In this document: one piece after another, positions 33,403 to 41,317 of the stretch
Layout: every line of letters starts with the position of its first letter
Numbering within the stretch: the stretch's first letter is position 1
From: JAJEFO01 sp965209045
GTDB taxonomy: Bacteria; Pseudomonadota; Alphaproteobacteria; Rhodobacterales; Rhodobacteraceae
NCBI GenBank assembly: GCA_965209045.1
Contig: CBDBPW010000002.1
Coordinates: 744,001-808,000, forward strand
DNA: 64,000 nt
Direction of reading: 5' to 3'
Position numbers and translations under genes: made by a program
The notes under the pieces: model-generated
What the model saw: only the letters and a program-made list of their open reading frames with translations
What the model was told of the DNA's origin: nothing
Database searches by the model: none

Positions 33403-34517
33403 GTCCGTCGCTCCGCGAGAACGGTTCCCATCGCGACGGCGGCCCTCTCCGCCTCCGCCTCGGAATCGTGGACGTACTTGAGCGTGGTCTGCGGATCGCC
33501 GTGACCGAGCAGCCGCCCCACCGTGAGGATCGTCTCTCCGTTCGTGACAGCCAGACTCGCGTACGAATGTCGAAGGTCGTGGAGGCGGACGTCCTTCAGG
33601 CCGGCCGCCGCCCGGATCCCGGACCAGGCATGGCTGAGGGCCGACTCCGAGACCGGGCCGCCGGCCCTTCCGGAAGGAAACACCCAGGGCGACGTGCGGG
33701 AAAGCCCGTCGAGAACCTCGCGGGCCGCCGACGACAGCCAGACCGTGCGGGGACCCGTCTTGCCGTCGCGCAGGTGGACGTGCCCGTCGCGGTAGTCCGT
33801 CCAGCGAAGCGTCCTGATCTCGCTCGACCGGCATCCAGTCAGCGCAAGGAGCCGGACGATCGAAACCGACGGGTACGGCTTCGCCTCCCGCAGCGCGCGC
33901 CCGAGCCGGACGAACTCGGCGTCGGACAGGAAACGGTCCCGGTTCTTCCTCCTGTACCGCCTGATGCCCTTGCACGGGTTGCTGCCCTCGGGCCGCAGGC
34001 CTTCGGCCTCGGCCACCTTCATGATCACCGACAGCACGGGCATCGACCGGTCTGCCGACACCGGCGTCGCGTGCAGGGCGGCGAACCAGTCCCGCACGTC
34101 CTGCGCCGTGATCTCCGCGATTTGCCGTCCCCGGAACCAGGGCAGGATCTGATTGCGGAGATAGTGCCGGTTCACGGAAAGCGTGCTTTCCTTCCAGTTC
34201 CTGCCGTGCCTGCGGAACGCGGTTTCCGCTACGGCCTCGAACAGCGTCTCCTCGCCCGAGGCGGGGCGTCCGGCCCGGATGGAGGCAAGCATGCCCCTCG
34301 CCCTGTCGCGCGCCTCGGCGACCGTCATGGCGGCGGGATCGCCCACGATTCTCCAGATGCGCCGGCCTTCGTGCTGGCTGTGAATGAAGAAGCGTTTCCC
34401 GCCGCTCGGCAGGATCCTGACGCCGAACCCCGCGAGGACAGTGTCCCTGACGTTCCTGGTGGCCTTCTTCGGACGCAGGTCCCTGACCTTCGCGTCGGTG
34501 AGTCGAACTCTCGACAT
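33399..34517 (-). CDS. Tyrosine recombinase/integrase 1 of the element
   Basis: A complete 372-residue recombinase adjacent to the right attachment site, most likely responsible for integration into the permease gene. The N-terminal ~85 residues (LTDAKVRDLRPKKATRNVRD, RRIWRIVGDPAAMTVAEAR) match the arm-binding domain of P4-type integrases. Catalytic residues are R230 (TGCRSSEIRTLRW), K253, H313 and R316 (HDLRHSYAS), H339 (LLGHGD) and Y348 (TLKYVHD). GGAGG precedes the ATG. Together with recombinase 2 it forms a two-gene operon, suggesting that both proteins are needed for integration or excision. Confidence 0.93.
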   Translation of the reverse strand: MSRVRLTDAKVRDLRPKKATRNVRDTVLAGFGVRILPSGGKRFFIHSQHEGRRIWRIVGDPAAMTVAEARDRARGMLASIRAGRPASGEETLFEAVAETAFRRHGRNWKESTLSVNRHYLRNQILPWFRGRQIAEITAQDVRDWFAALHATPVSADRSMPVLSVIMKVAEAEGLRPEGSNPCKGIRRYRRKNRDRFLSDAEFVRLGRALREAKPYPSVSIVRLLALTGCRSSEIRTLRWTDYRDGHVHLRDGKTGPRTVWLSSAAREVLDGLSRTSPWVFPSGRAGGPVSESALSHAWSGIRAAAGLKDVRLHDLRHSYASLAVTNGETILTVGRLLGHGDPQTTLKYVHDSEAEAERAAVAMGTVLAERRT

Positions 34518-34637
34518 GATTCTCTTCCTCCTTCCGGTTGCAGGAACGGGAGAGAACGCTTGCGGTTCCGCCCGAATCCGCGATTTTGAGAGGAGGAAAG
34601 AGACCCTGTATCAATGCCTTAGCACCGCAGGTGCGGC

Positions 34638-34647
34638 TCCGTGGTGT
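34638..34647 (+). repeat. Right attachment core (attR) of the integrative element
   Basis: TCCGTGGTGT matches the left core TCCATGGTGT at nine of ten positions. The in-frame remainder of the permease gene begins inside it. A short inverted repeat CCGCA-GG-TGCGG (34625-34636) lies just inside the element and may be part of the recombinase core-binding sequence. Confidence 0.8.
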
Positions 34648-34727
34648 TTGCCAATCTGGCCGTGGATCTCCTTTATCTCGTCATCGACCCGCGCAGGCGC
34701 TACGCATCCGGAACGGGAGAGCAATGA
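34644..34727 (+). pseudogene. Severed 3' end of the DppB-like permease gene
   Basis: Read in frame from the core, the sequence encodes VFANLAVDLLYLVIDPRRRY followed by a short tail and TGA. This is the classic C-terminal transmembrane end and basic tail of a DppB-type permease. It continues the truncated gene at 9481-10338. The TGA overlaps the ATG of the second permease (ATGA at 34724-34727), the normal coupling for such pairs, so the original operon order is preserved on either side of the insertion. The fragment has no start of its own. Confidence 0.92.
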
Positions 34728-35632
34728 TGGCTTTCGCCGCCGCAAGCGCCGAATTCAGGCGCCGCTCCGCTACACAAACCGCCGTTACGTACGTCATTGC
34801 GTCACCCACCGTCGTCAAATTGGCGATGCTGTGGCTGGCCGTGATCCTGTTCATTGCCGTGACGGCGCGCTGGATCATGCCCTATGACTACCAGCAGACG
34901 GCCCTTCTTTCCCGGCTGCTGCCTCCTGGCGCGACCGGGACGTCCGGCGACTTTCATCTTCTTGGAACCGATCATCTCGGGCGGGACCTTCTCAGCAGGC
35001 TGTTCTCGTCCATCCAGCTGACGATGCTGGTGGCGGTGTTCGGAACCTTCTTTGGTGCGGTCGTGGGAAGCGCCATCGGGCTGGTTGCAGCCAGGTTCCG
35101 TGGCTGGGTGGACGACATCATCATGGTTCTGGTCGACTTTCAGGCCTCCATGCCTTTCGTCATAATCGCGCTGTCGGTGATCGCCGTCATGGGAACCGGC
35201 AACATGCTTCTCTTCATCCTGCTTGTCGGATTTCAGGGTTGGGAACGCTACGCGAGGATCAGCCGCGGAATGACTTTGTCAGCGGTGAATCATGGCTACG
35301 CGGCTGCAATACGGCTGCTCGGCGCCGGGACCTTGCGCGTCTATCTGAGGCACATCCTGCCGAACATTCTGGCCGCGCTGGTCGTCCAGGTTTCCATAAA
35401 TTTCCCGGAAACCGTCATCCTGGAAACATCGATGAGTTTCCTGGGCGTCGGCATCCAGCCCCCCAATACGTCGCTCGGCAACCTCTTGAGCTACGGGCGG
35501 GACTATCTCCTCAACGCTTGGTGGATCGCGGGCGTGCCTGGATGCACGATCTTCTTCACGACGTTGTCCATGAGCATCGTTGGCGACTGGCTGCGCGACG
35601 TGCTTGATCCAACCACGCACAGCGGTACCTGA
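34724..35632 (+). CDS. DppC-like ABC permease, separated from its operon by the element
   Basis: This 302-residue inner-membrane permease is the partner of the DppB-like protein. After a cytoplasmic N-terminus come the first membrane helix (LAMLWLAVILFIAVTARW), the LLGTDHLGRDLLSRLFSS motif, further helices, the EAA loop (YAAAIRLLGAGTLRVYLRHI) and the ending FFTTLSMSIVGDWLRDVLDP. It is complete. ATG 34724 lies in the ATGA overlap with the permease remnant, with GGGAG just upstream; a second ATG follows at once. In the present arrangement it has lost its upstream promoter and depends on whatever transcription leaves the element's right end. Confidence 0.9.
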   Translation: MMAFAAASAEFRRRSATQTAVTYVIASPTVVKLAMLWLAVILFIAVTARWIMPYDYQQTALLSRLLPPGATGTSGDFHLLGTDHLGRDLLSRLFSSIQLTMLVAVFGTFFGAVVGSAIGLVAARFRGWVDDIIMVLVDFQASMPFVIIALSVIAVMGTGNMLLFILLVGFQGWERYARISRGMTLSAVNHGYAAAIRLLGAGTLRVYLRHILPNILAALVVQVSINFPETVILETSMSFLGVGIQPPNTSLGNLLSYGRDYLLNAWWIAGVPGCTIFFTTLSMSIVGDWLRDVLDPTTHSGT

Positions 35633-36044
35633 CATCGCCGATGCGAGAGTCCGCGGGTGCAGGCATGTGGGAATTCCCCAAGGTCCCGCGTGTCATGCCG
35701 GAATTCGGGTCGACCGCCCTCGCGGTTACGGCGCGCCGCGGCTCGCTTGGGTGTCGGTGGAACGGTTTGGTCCCGCAGCAGCGAACCGCTCCGGTGCCGC
35801 ACCGGCTTTTGAGGCATCTGTCGCTGCGATGGCAAGCCGAACGCTCATGCCTTAACTTGCGACCGTCGCGCTGATTGGCGTCGGCTGAGTCATTGGCATC
35901 CGTCGAGGACCTCACGCGAGTCAGAGCTCGCGGCGGGCTTCGCGGCCGGCAGGACTGCGACATCAGCGCGGAATTCGACCCGGAGCGCGTGACGTTAAGG
36001 TTTCCCGGAGAAAGGGCGCCATGTTCCCGTCGATGGTCCAGGCC
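35633..36044. other. Intergenic region between convergent permease and ada-like genes
   Basis: About 410 bp without a convincing gene, RNA or repeat. A tiny CATCG-C-CGATG hairpin follows the permease stop, but there is no T-tract. Nothing else is seen. Confidence 0.4.
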
Positions 36045-36896
36045 CTATGCGGTCACCGCAGATTCCCATGCGAGCATGGCGCGCTTTACCGGCAGGCCCC
36101 AATGGTATCCACCCAATCCACCTGATTTCCGAAGCGCGCGATGGCACGGAATGAGCCAGGAAATCGGATTCCGTCCGACTGCAGTGCCAACGGCCCTGGC
36201 GGCCCCCGGCGCGCCAACGGCCCGAGCGATGTCGGAATACGTCGTCACATGACCCGTCGGAATGTTGAGGAGTGCCTCCCATACCTTGATCTGAAACGGT
36301 GCGCCGATCAACAGCAGCGGCACGGACTCGCCAGCTCTGCCGCGCTTCAAGAATGCCGCTTCAGCCATCGAGGCCAGAGATGCAGGATCCTCCTGATAGG
36401 ATGCCTTCGGCCAACGCGCCCGCAGATCCGCCATCGTCGGGCCGGCGCCGGCTTCAGACGCAAACCCGATGCCGCAGACGCCCCTTGTGGTGCCCATGAC
36501 AAGTGCCGGACCAAAGGGGCTGTCGAACCAGCCCCAGGAAATCTCCAGCCCCTTTCCGCCTCGAGCGTAGTCGCCGGGACTCATCGCCTCCCATCTCACG
36601 AACAGGTCGTGAAGCCTTCCCGACCCCGAAAGGCCGACTTCGTCCGACGTTTCAAGCGTCGTGTGCCGTCGCGCCAGAAGCGCCTTCGCGTGATCAAGCC
36701 TCAGCCACTGCTGGTACCGCTTGGGCGAAACCCCGACCCAACGACTGAACGTTCTCTGGAAGTGCGTCGGGCTCATGCGCATTTCTGACGCGATCTCAGC
36801 CAGCGAAAGATCCCGGTCGCCCGCATCGATCAGCTCGATCGCGCGTCGGACAAGCTGGTAGTGGTATCCGCATTCCGATTCCGCAATGTCCTTCAT
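36045..36896 (-). CDS. AraC-type regulator fused to O6-methylguanine-DNA methyltransferase (Ada-like)
   Basis: A 283-residue DNA repair protein and regulator. The N-terminal AraC-type helix-turn-helix (about 13-110; LSLAEIASEMRMSPTHFQRT, GVSPKRYQQWLRL) is followed by the suicide methyltransferase domain (about 120-275) with active-site C251 in WLIPCHRALRKSGG and the DNA-binding RAVGTAVGRNP. It transfers O6-alkyl groups from guanine to itself. The zinc-cysteine domain that repairs phosphotriesters in E. coli Ada is absent, so the inducing signal must differ. It is divergent from the repair gene nth, with 113 bp between starts. Confidence 0.9.
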   Translation of the reverse strand: MKDIAESECGYHYQLVRRAIELIDAGDRDLSLAEIASEMRMSPTHFQRTFSRWVGVSPKRYQQWLRLDHAKALLARRHTTLETSDEVGLSGSGRLHDLFVRWEAMSPGDYARGGKGLEISWGWFDSPFGPALVMGTTRGVCGIGFASEAGAGPTMADLRARWPKASYQEDPASLASMAEAAFLKRGRAGESVPLLLIGAPFQIKVWEALLNIPTGHVTTYSDIARAVGAPGAARAVGTAVGRNPISWLIPCHRALRKSGGLGGYHWGLPVKRAMLAWESAVTA

Positions 36897-37009
36897 CTTC
36901 TCATCCCTTGGCTTCCTGTCCCAAACTTACGAGTCATCAGGCAAAAGACGACCCGCATCTTGCGAGAAACGCTTGCCGCCAACTCCCCGTTCCGCCAGAA
37001 ACGCGGCCC

Positions 37010-37654
37010 ATGGCCAAGCAATTGCCCTACCAGACGCTTGTCGAGATCTTCACGCGATTCCGCGAAGCTGAGGCCGAGCCCAAAGGCGAACTTGAGCATG
37101 TCAACGCCTATACGCTTGTCGTGGCGGTGGCGCTTTCCGCCCAAGCAACGGATGCGGGCGTCAACAAGGCCACGCGCGATCTCTTCAGGATCGCGGACAC
37201 GCCCCGGAAGATGCTGGATCTCGGCGAGGACGGCCTGATCGAACGAATCAGGTCCATCGGGCTCTATCGCAACAAGGCCAAGAACGTCATGCGGCTCTCG
37301 CGCATCCTCGTCGATGAATTTGACGGCGAAGTTCCCTCCTCCCGATCCGCCCTGCAGTCCCTGCCTGGCGTCGGTCGAAAGACCGCCAATGTCGTCCTGA
37401 ACATGTGGTGGGGTCATCCTGCTCAGGCAGTCGACACGCATGTCTTCCGCGTCGGCAACCGCACGGGGATCGCGCCCGGAAAGGATGTCGATGCAGTCGA
37501 GCGCGCCATCGAGGACAATGTCCCGGCCAGATTCCAGCGCCACGCCCATCATTGGCTGATCCTTCACGGACGCTATACCTGTATCGCGCGCAAGCCAAGA
37601 TGCGGGGCATGCCTGATCCGCGACTTGTGCCAGTTCAAGGACAAGGTGGAATGA
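37010..37654 (+). CDS. nth: Endonuclease III
   Basis: The 214-residue base-excision-repair glycosylase/AP lyase removes oxidised pyrimidines. The helix-hairpin-helix LPGVGRKTANVVL holds the catalytic lysine, VDTHVFRVGNR the catalytic aspartate, and the C-terminal cysteine set CIARKPRCGACLIRDLC binds a 4Fe-4S cluster. ATG 37010 gives the family-typical N-terminus; longer frames upstream are not supported. The stop overlaps the next start (ATGA, 37651-37654). Confidence 0.96.
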   Translation: MAKQLPYQTLVEIFTRFREAEAEPKGELEHVNAYTLVVAVALSAQATDAGVNKATRDLFRIADTPRKMLDLGEDGLIERIRSIGLYRNKAKNVMRLSRILVDEFDGEVPSSRSALQSLPGVGRKTANVVLNMWWGHPAQAVDTHVFRVGNRTGIAPGKDVDAVERAIEDNVPARFQRHAHHWLILHGRYTCIARKPRCGACLIRDLCQFKDKVE

Positions 37655-38631
37655 GCTACGATGTCGTAGGCATCGGCAACGCGATCGTCGACGTGATCTC
37701 GCCTGCAGACGATTCCTTTCTCGAGCACATGGGGATCGAGAAGGGAATCATGCAACTGGTGGAGCGCGAGCGAGGCGAGAGGCTCTACGGCGCCATGACG
37801 GACAGGGTGCAGGCCCCCGGCGGTTCTGTCGCGAACACGCTGGCGGGACTAGGCAATCTCGGGCTCAGGACCGGGTTCATCGGGCGCGTTCGGGACGATG
37901 CGCTCGGCAGGTTCTACGCATCTTCCCTGGCCGCGGACGGAACGGATTTCGTGAACGAGCCGGCGGCAGGCGGAGACCTGCCGACATCGCGTTCGATGAT
38001 TTTCGTCTCGCCGGACGGCGAACGGTCAATGAACACCTATCTCGGCATCTCGTCCGAACTGGGCCCTGACGACGTGCCGGACGAAGTCGCAGGCGCAACG
38101 AGCATCCTGTTTCTAGAGGGCTATCTCTACGACAAGCCAAAGGGAAAGGAGGCATTCGAGCGCGCGGCGAGACTCTGCCGCAACGCCGGCGGGCGGGCGG
38201 GCATTGCGCTCTCGGACCCGTTCTGTGTTGATCGGCACCGCAACGACTTCCGCCGCCTCGTCCGCGAGCTGGATTGCGTCATTGGCAATCAGCATGAGTG
38301 GGAATCGCTCTATCAGAGCGACCTTTCCGGAGCGCTGGAATCCGCGGCCGAGGATTCGGGCCTGGTGGTCGTCACCCGATCAGGCGAGGACGTCATGCTG
38401 GTCAGAGGCGACGAGACGGCACGCGTCTCCGTCAGTCGGGTTGTGCCGGTGGACGCGACTGGCGCAGGCGACCTGTTCGCGGCCGGGTTTCTCTACGGCT
38501 ATGCGACAAACCAGGCACTCGAGGTCGCTGGCCGCATGGGCTGCGTGGCAGCATCCGAAGTCATCAGCCACTACGGTGCCCGGCCAGAAACCGATCTCAA
38601 GGAACTGTTTCGGAAAAACGGCCTGATCTGA
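37651..38631 (+). CDS. PfkB-family carbohydrate kinase (adenosine-kinase-like)
   Basis: A 326-residue ribokinase-fold kinase. Substrate-binding GGSVANTLAGL and the ATP/anion-hole signature VDATGAGDLFAAGFLYG are both present, the aspartate being the catalytic base. The overall pattern (YDVVGIGNAIVDVI start) is like alphaproteobacterial adenosine kinase-type members, but the substrate is not certain from sequence. It is translationally coupled to nth through ATGA with AAGGTGGA upstream, and is convergent with murC. Confidence 0.9.
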   Translation: MSYDVVGIGNAIVDVISPADDSFLEHMGIEKGIMQLVERERGERLYGAMTDRVQAPGGSVANTLAGLGNLGLRTGFIGRVRDDALGRFYASSLAADGTDFVNEPAAGGDLPTSRSMIFVSPDGERSMNTYLGISSELGPDDVPDEVAGATSILFLEGYLYDKPKGKEAFERAARLCRNAGGRAGIALSDPFCVDRHRNDFRRLVRELDCVIGNQHEWESLYQSDLSGALESAAEDSGLVVVTRSGEDVMLVRGDETARVSVSRVVPVDATGAGDLFAAGFLYGYATNQALEVAGRMGCVAASEVISHYGARPETDLKELFRKNGLI

Positions 38632-38808
38632 GACCGCGCAAGATCATGTCATCTGCAGTGAGGTCCGGAGATGGCTTCCTTCCATCGTTCCAGGACGGAT
38701 GACGGCCCGCCCCCGACAGGCTCACGCGTCATCGCCTTGGGCCGCCCCGGCCATCGAACTGCAATTCAGGATGCGCCAATGGCCTTCTTGCGCCGGCATG
38801 CACGCGGC

Positions 38809-40227
38809 CTACGCGGCGTCCCGCGACAGCCGAAGCGGCAGCTCGCGGGCCCAAGCACCGATCGTGCCTGCCCCGAGACAAACCACGATGTCGCCCGGTC
38901 GGGCTTCCGCGCGCACCAGGGATTCCAGTGCATCCTCGTTCTCCAGGACACGCGCGTCCTTGTGCCCCTGAATTGCGATCCCTGCGACGAGGTCTTCGCG
39001 GGTCGCTCCGGCAACCGGATCCTCTCCAGCACCAAAAACATCGGCAATGGCCACAACGTCAGCGTCGCCGAAACAACGGCAAAACTCGTCGAACAGGGCC
39101 GACAGCCGAGTGTACCGGTGCGGCTGATGCACCGCGACTATCCGCGTGTCAGGGCCGGACGCAAGCGCCTGCCTCGCCGCAGCCAGCACTGCCGCGATCT
39201 CCACGGGATGATGACCGTAGTCGTCGATGATGGTGACGCCCCCAACCTCTCCCACCTTCGTGAACCGCCGATTGACGCCCTTGAATGCAGCCAGCGCCTC
39301 GCGGATTTCCGAGCCCCTCATCCCTAGATGCCGTGCCACTGCCACGGCACCAAGTGCATTGGAGACGTTGTGGCTTCCCGGCATCGGAAGCGTGCAGTCC
39401 TTGATCAGGGGCCCGTCGGCAAGTTCAATGTCGAAACGAGCCGCGGCGTTCTCGTAACGAAGGTGAACAGCCCGCACGTCCGCCTCCGGATTGAATCCAA
39501 ACGTCATGATCCGGCGGTCGGTCACCCGGTCTGCAAGCGCGCGCACCTCGGGATTGTCGGTGCAAAGAACCGCCAGTCCGTAGAACGGGATGTTCGACAC
39601 GAATTCCTCGAACCCCTTCCGGAGATCATCCATCGTCCCCCAATGCTCCATGTGCTCCGGGTCGATGTTCGTCACGACGGCTATGGTCGCGGGAAGGCGG
39701 TTGAAGGTGCCATCCGATTCGTCGGCTTCAACCACCATCCACTCGCCGCTTCCGACACGCGCATTCGATCCATAGGCGTGAATTATGCCGCCGTTGATCA
39801 CCGTCGGATCAATGCCGCCAGCGTCCAGCAAGGCCGCCACCAGCGTGGTCGTCGTGGTCTTCCCGTGCGTGCCGGCAACCGCGATATTGGACCGCAACCG
39901 CATCAGCTCGGCCAGCATTTCAGCGCGACGCACGACTGGCAGGCCCCGTCTCCGTGCCTCGTCCCGTTCCGGGTTGCCGGGCTTAATTGCTGAAGAGATG
40001 ACGATGACCTCGGCCCCGTCCAGATTCCCTGCGCACTGGCCTTCGAAAATCGTGGCCCCTAAGCGTGCCAACCGGTCGGTGATCTTCGACGACTTAAGGT
40101 CCGAACCCTGAACCATGTAGCCCGCATCGATCAGCACCTCCGCGATGCCGGACATGCCGATGCCTCCGATTCCCACAAAGTGGATCGGACCCATCTCCGT
40201 TGGAAGCTTGGTGACTGCCGCATTCAT
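38809..40227 (-). CDS. murC: UDP-N-acetylmuramate--L-alanine ligase
   Basis: The 472-residue cytoplasmic ligase adds L-alanine to UDP-MurNAc in peptidoglycan precursor synthesis. The N-terminal IHFVGIGGIGMSGIAE binds the nucleotide sugar, GTHGKTTT (119-126) is the ATP P-loop, and TVINGGII, VVEADESDGTF and DDYGHHPVEI are standard Mur motifs. ATG 40227 lies 1 nt after the murG stop. In most relatives murB, ddl and ftsQAZ follow; here the cluster ends and a convergent kinase gene follows. Confidence 0.96.
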   Translation of the reverse strand: MNAAVTKLPTEMGPIHFVGIGGIGMSGIAEVLIDAGYMVQGSDLKSSKITDRLARLGATIFEGQCAGNLDGAEVIVISSAIKPGNPERDEARRRGLPVVRRAEMLAELMRLRSNIAVAGTHGKTTTTTLVAALLDAGGIDPTVINGGIIHAYGSNARVGSGEWMVVEADESDGTFNRLPATIAVVTNIDPEHMEHWGTMDDLRKGFEEFVSNIPFYGLAVLCTDNPEVRALADRVTDRRIMTFGFNPEADVRAVHLRYENAAARFDIELADGPLIKDCTLPMPGSHNVSNALGAVAVARHLGMRGSEIREALAAFKGVNRRFTKVGEVGGVTIIDDYGHHPVEIAAVLAAARQALASGPDTRIVAVHQPHRYTRLSALFDEFCRCFGDADVVAIADVFGAGEDPVAGATREDLVAGIAIQGHKDARVLENEDALESLVRAEARPGDIVVCLGAGTIGAWARELPLRLSRDAA

Positions 40228-40228
40228 T

Positions 40229-41317
40229 TCACAATCCTGCCAGTTGCTCGACAGCGAGAGCCAGGTGGCTTGCCGCATCCGGCTTGGCCAGACCAAGTGC
40301 GTTTTCCCGCATCCGCAAAGCGGTTCCGACCGTCCCGAGCACGCCCTGCATCTGCTCTGTCAAGGCGGATGGGTCAAGTTCGGTTTCGGGCACAATGATT
40401 GCCGCGCCTGCATCAGCGAGAATGCGCGCATTTGCGGTCTGGTGATCCGCCGCAGCTGCCGCGTAGGGAATCAGGATGGAGGGACGTCCGATCGTGCATA
40501 TGTCCGCAACAGTTGATGCGCCGGCCCGACCTATTGCGAGATGCGCGTTCTCGATCCGCTGGGCAATGTCGGCAAAGAATGGTTCGACATCTGCTTCGAT
40601 GCCCGCGGACTCGTATGCGACCCTCACGCGAGCCAAGTCCTCGGGCCGCGCCTGATGCGCGACGCGAACGGTCGCGCCCAGCCGATCTCTCAGGTCAACG
40701 ATTGCCGGCGGCACGACTTCGGAGAGAATGTGCGCGCCTTGGGACCCGCCAATCACCAGTATGGAGAATGGTCCACTTTCCGGGATCTCGTAGATGGCCC
40801 CGGCCCGATCCAGCACCTGGGCCCTAACCGGGTTTCCCGTGTGCAAGGCGGAGACACCGGCTGGAAGGGCTGTAGGCCACGTTCCGCAGGCCACCTTGTC
40901 GACCCGCCGGGCAAACAGCCGGTTCGTCCGGCCGAGGACGCCATTCTGTTCGTGGATCATGCTGGGAATGCGGAGCGCCGAGGCCGCGACGAGAGCTGGA
41001 ATCGAGGGATATCCTCCAAAGCCGACCACCACGCTCGGACGATCACGCAGAAACCTGACATTTGCCGCCGCGATCCCGACGGCAATGGAAACTGGCGCCA
41101 GAAGCTTCGTTCGCGATCCGCCGCGCGCGAAAGTTGCGCTTGCGATCTTCTGCACCACAACCCGATCGGGGAACCCGCCCGCATATTGTGCGCCCCGGGC
41201 ATCCGTCATGAGCGTTACCCGCCAGCCACTTGCCAACACTGTCTCCGCAAGGGCCTGAGCCGGGAACATGTGCCCGCCGGTTCCCCCGGCGGAAATGGCA
41301 AGATGGCACGTGCTCAT
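40229..41317 (-). CDS. murG: Lipid II synthase glycosyltransferase MurG
   Basis: This 362-residue peripheral membrane enzyme transfers GlcNAc to lipid I. The glycine-rich start ISAGGTGGHMFPAQAL, the GFGGYPSIP loop and the C-domain motifs ILVIGGSQGAHILS and AIGRAGASTVADI are intact. The start overlaps the ftsW stop (ATGA, 41314-41317), and murC follows 1 nt after its stop, so the three are one translational unit. Confidence 0.96.
   Translation of the reverse strand: MSTCHLAISAGGTGGHMFPAQALAETVLASGWRVTLMTDARGAQYAGGFPDRVVVQKIASATFARGGSRTKLLAPVSIAVGIAAANVRFLRDRPSVVVGFGGYPSIPALVAASALRIPSMIHEQNGVLGRTNRLFARRVDKVACGTWPTALPAGVSALHTGNPVRAQVLDRAGAIYEIPESGPFSILVIGGSQGAHILSEVVPPAIVDLRDRLGATVRVAHQARPEDLARVRVAYESAGIEADVEPFFADIAQRIENAHLAIGRAGASTVADICTIGRPSILIPYAAAAADHQTANARILADAGAAIIVPETELDPSALTEQMQGVLGTVGTALRMRENALGLAKPDAASHLALAVEQLAGL

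Larger units (their letters stand above)
10331..34647. mobile_element. 24.3-kb integrative mobilisable element disrupting a DppB-like permease gene
   Basis: The boundaries are defined by the split permease gene and by the shared core at both ends. Two tyrosine recombinase genes sit at the right end. Three MobC-like proteins and a MobF relaxase provide mobilisation. Cargo includes a type I restriction-modification operon with two embedded extra genes, a serine-protease unit, a lipoprotein and an IS110 element. No VirB/VirD4 genes and no phage structural genes are present, so an integrative mobilisable element fits better than a self-transmissible ICE or a prophage. Composition is uneven: the relaxase part is very GC-rich, while the lipoprotein, hsdS and protease regions are clearly lower. 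Confidence 0.88.

Noticed and set aside
32290..34614. A single 774-codon open frame covering both recombinase genes
   Set aside because: Its first half is an out-of-frame reading of recombinase 1. The real second recombinase starts at 33402 in an ATGA overlap, with a clear domain start.
10331..34647. Interpretation of the element as a self-transmissible ICE or a prophage
   Set aside because: No type IV secretion, coupling protein, capsid, tail, terminase or lysis genes are present.
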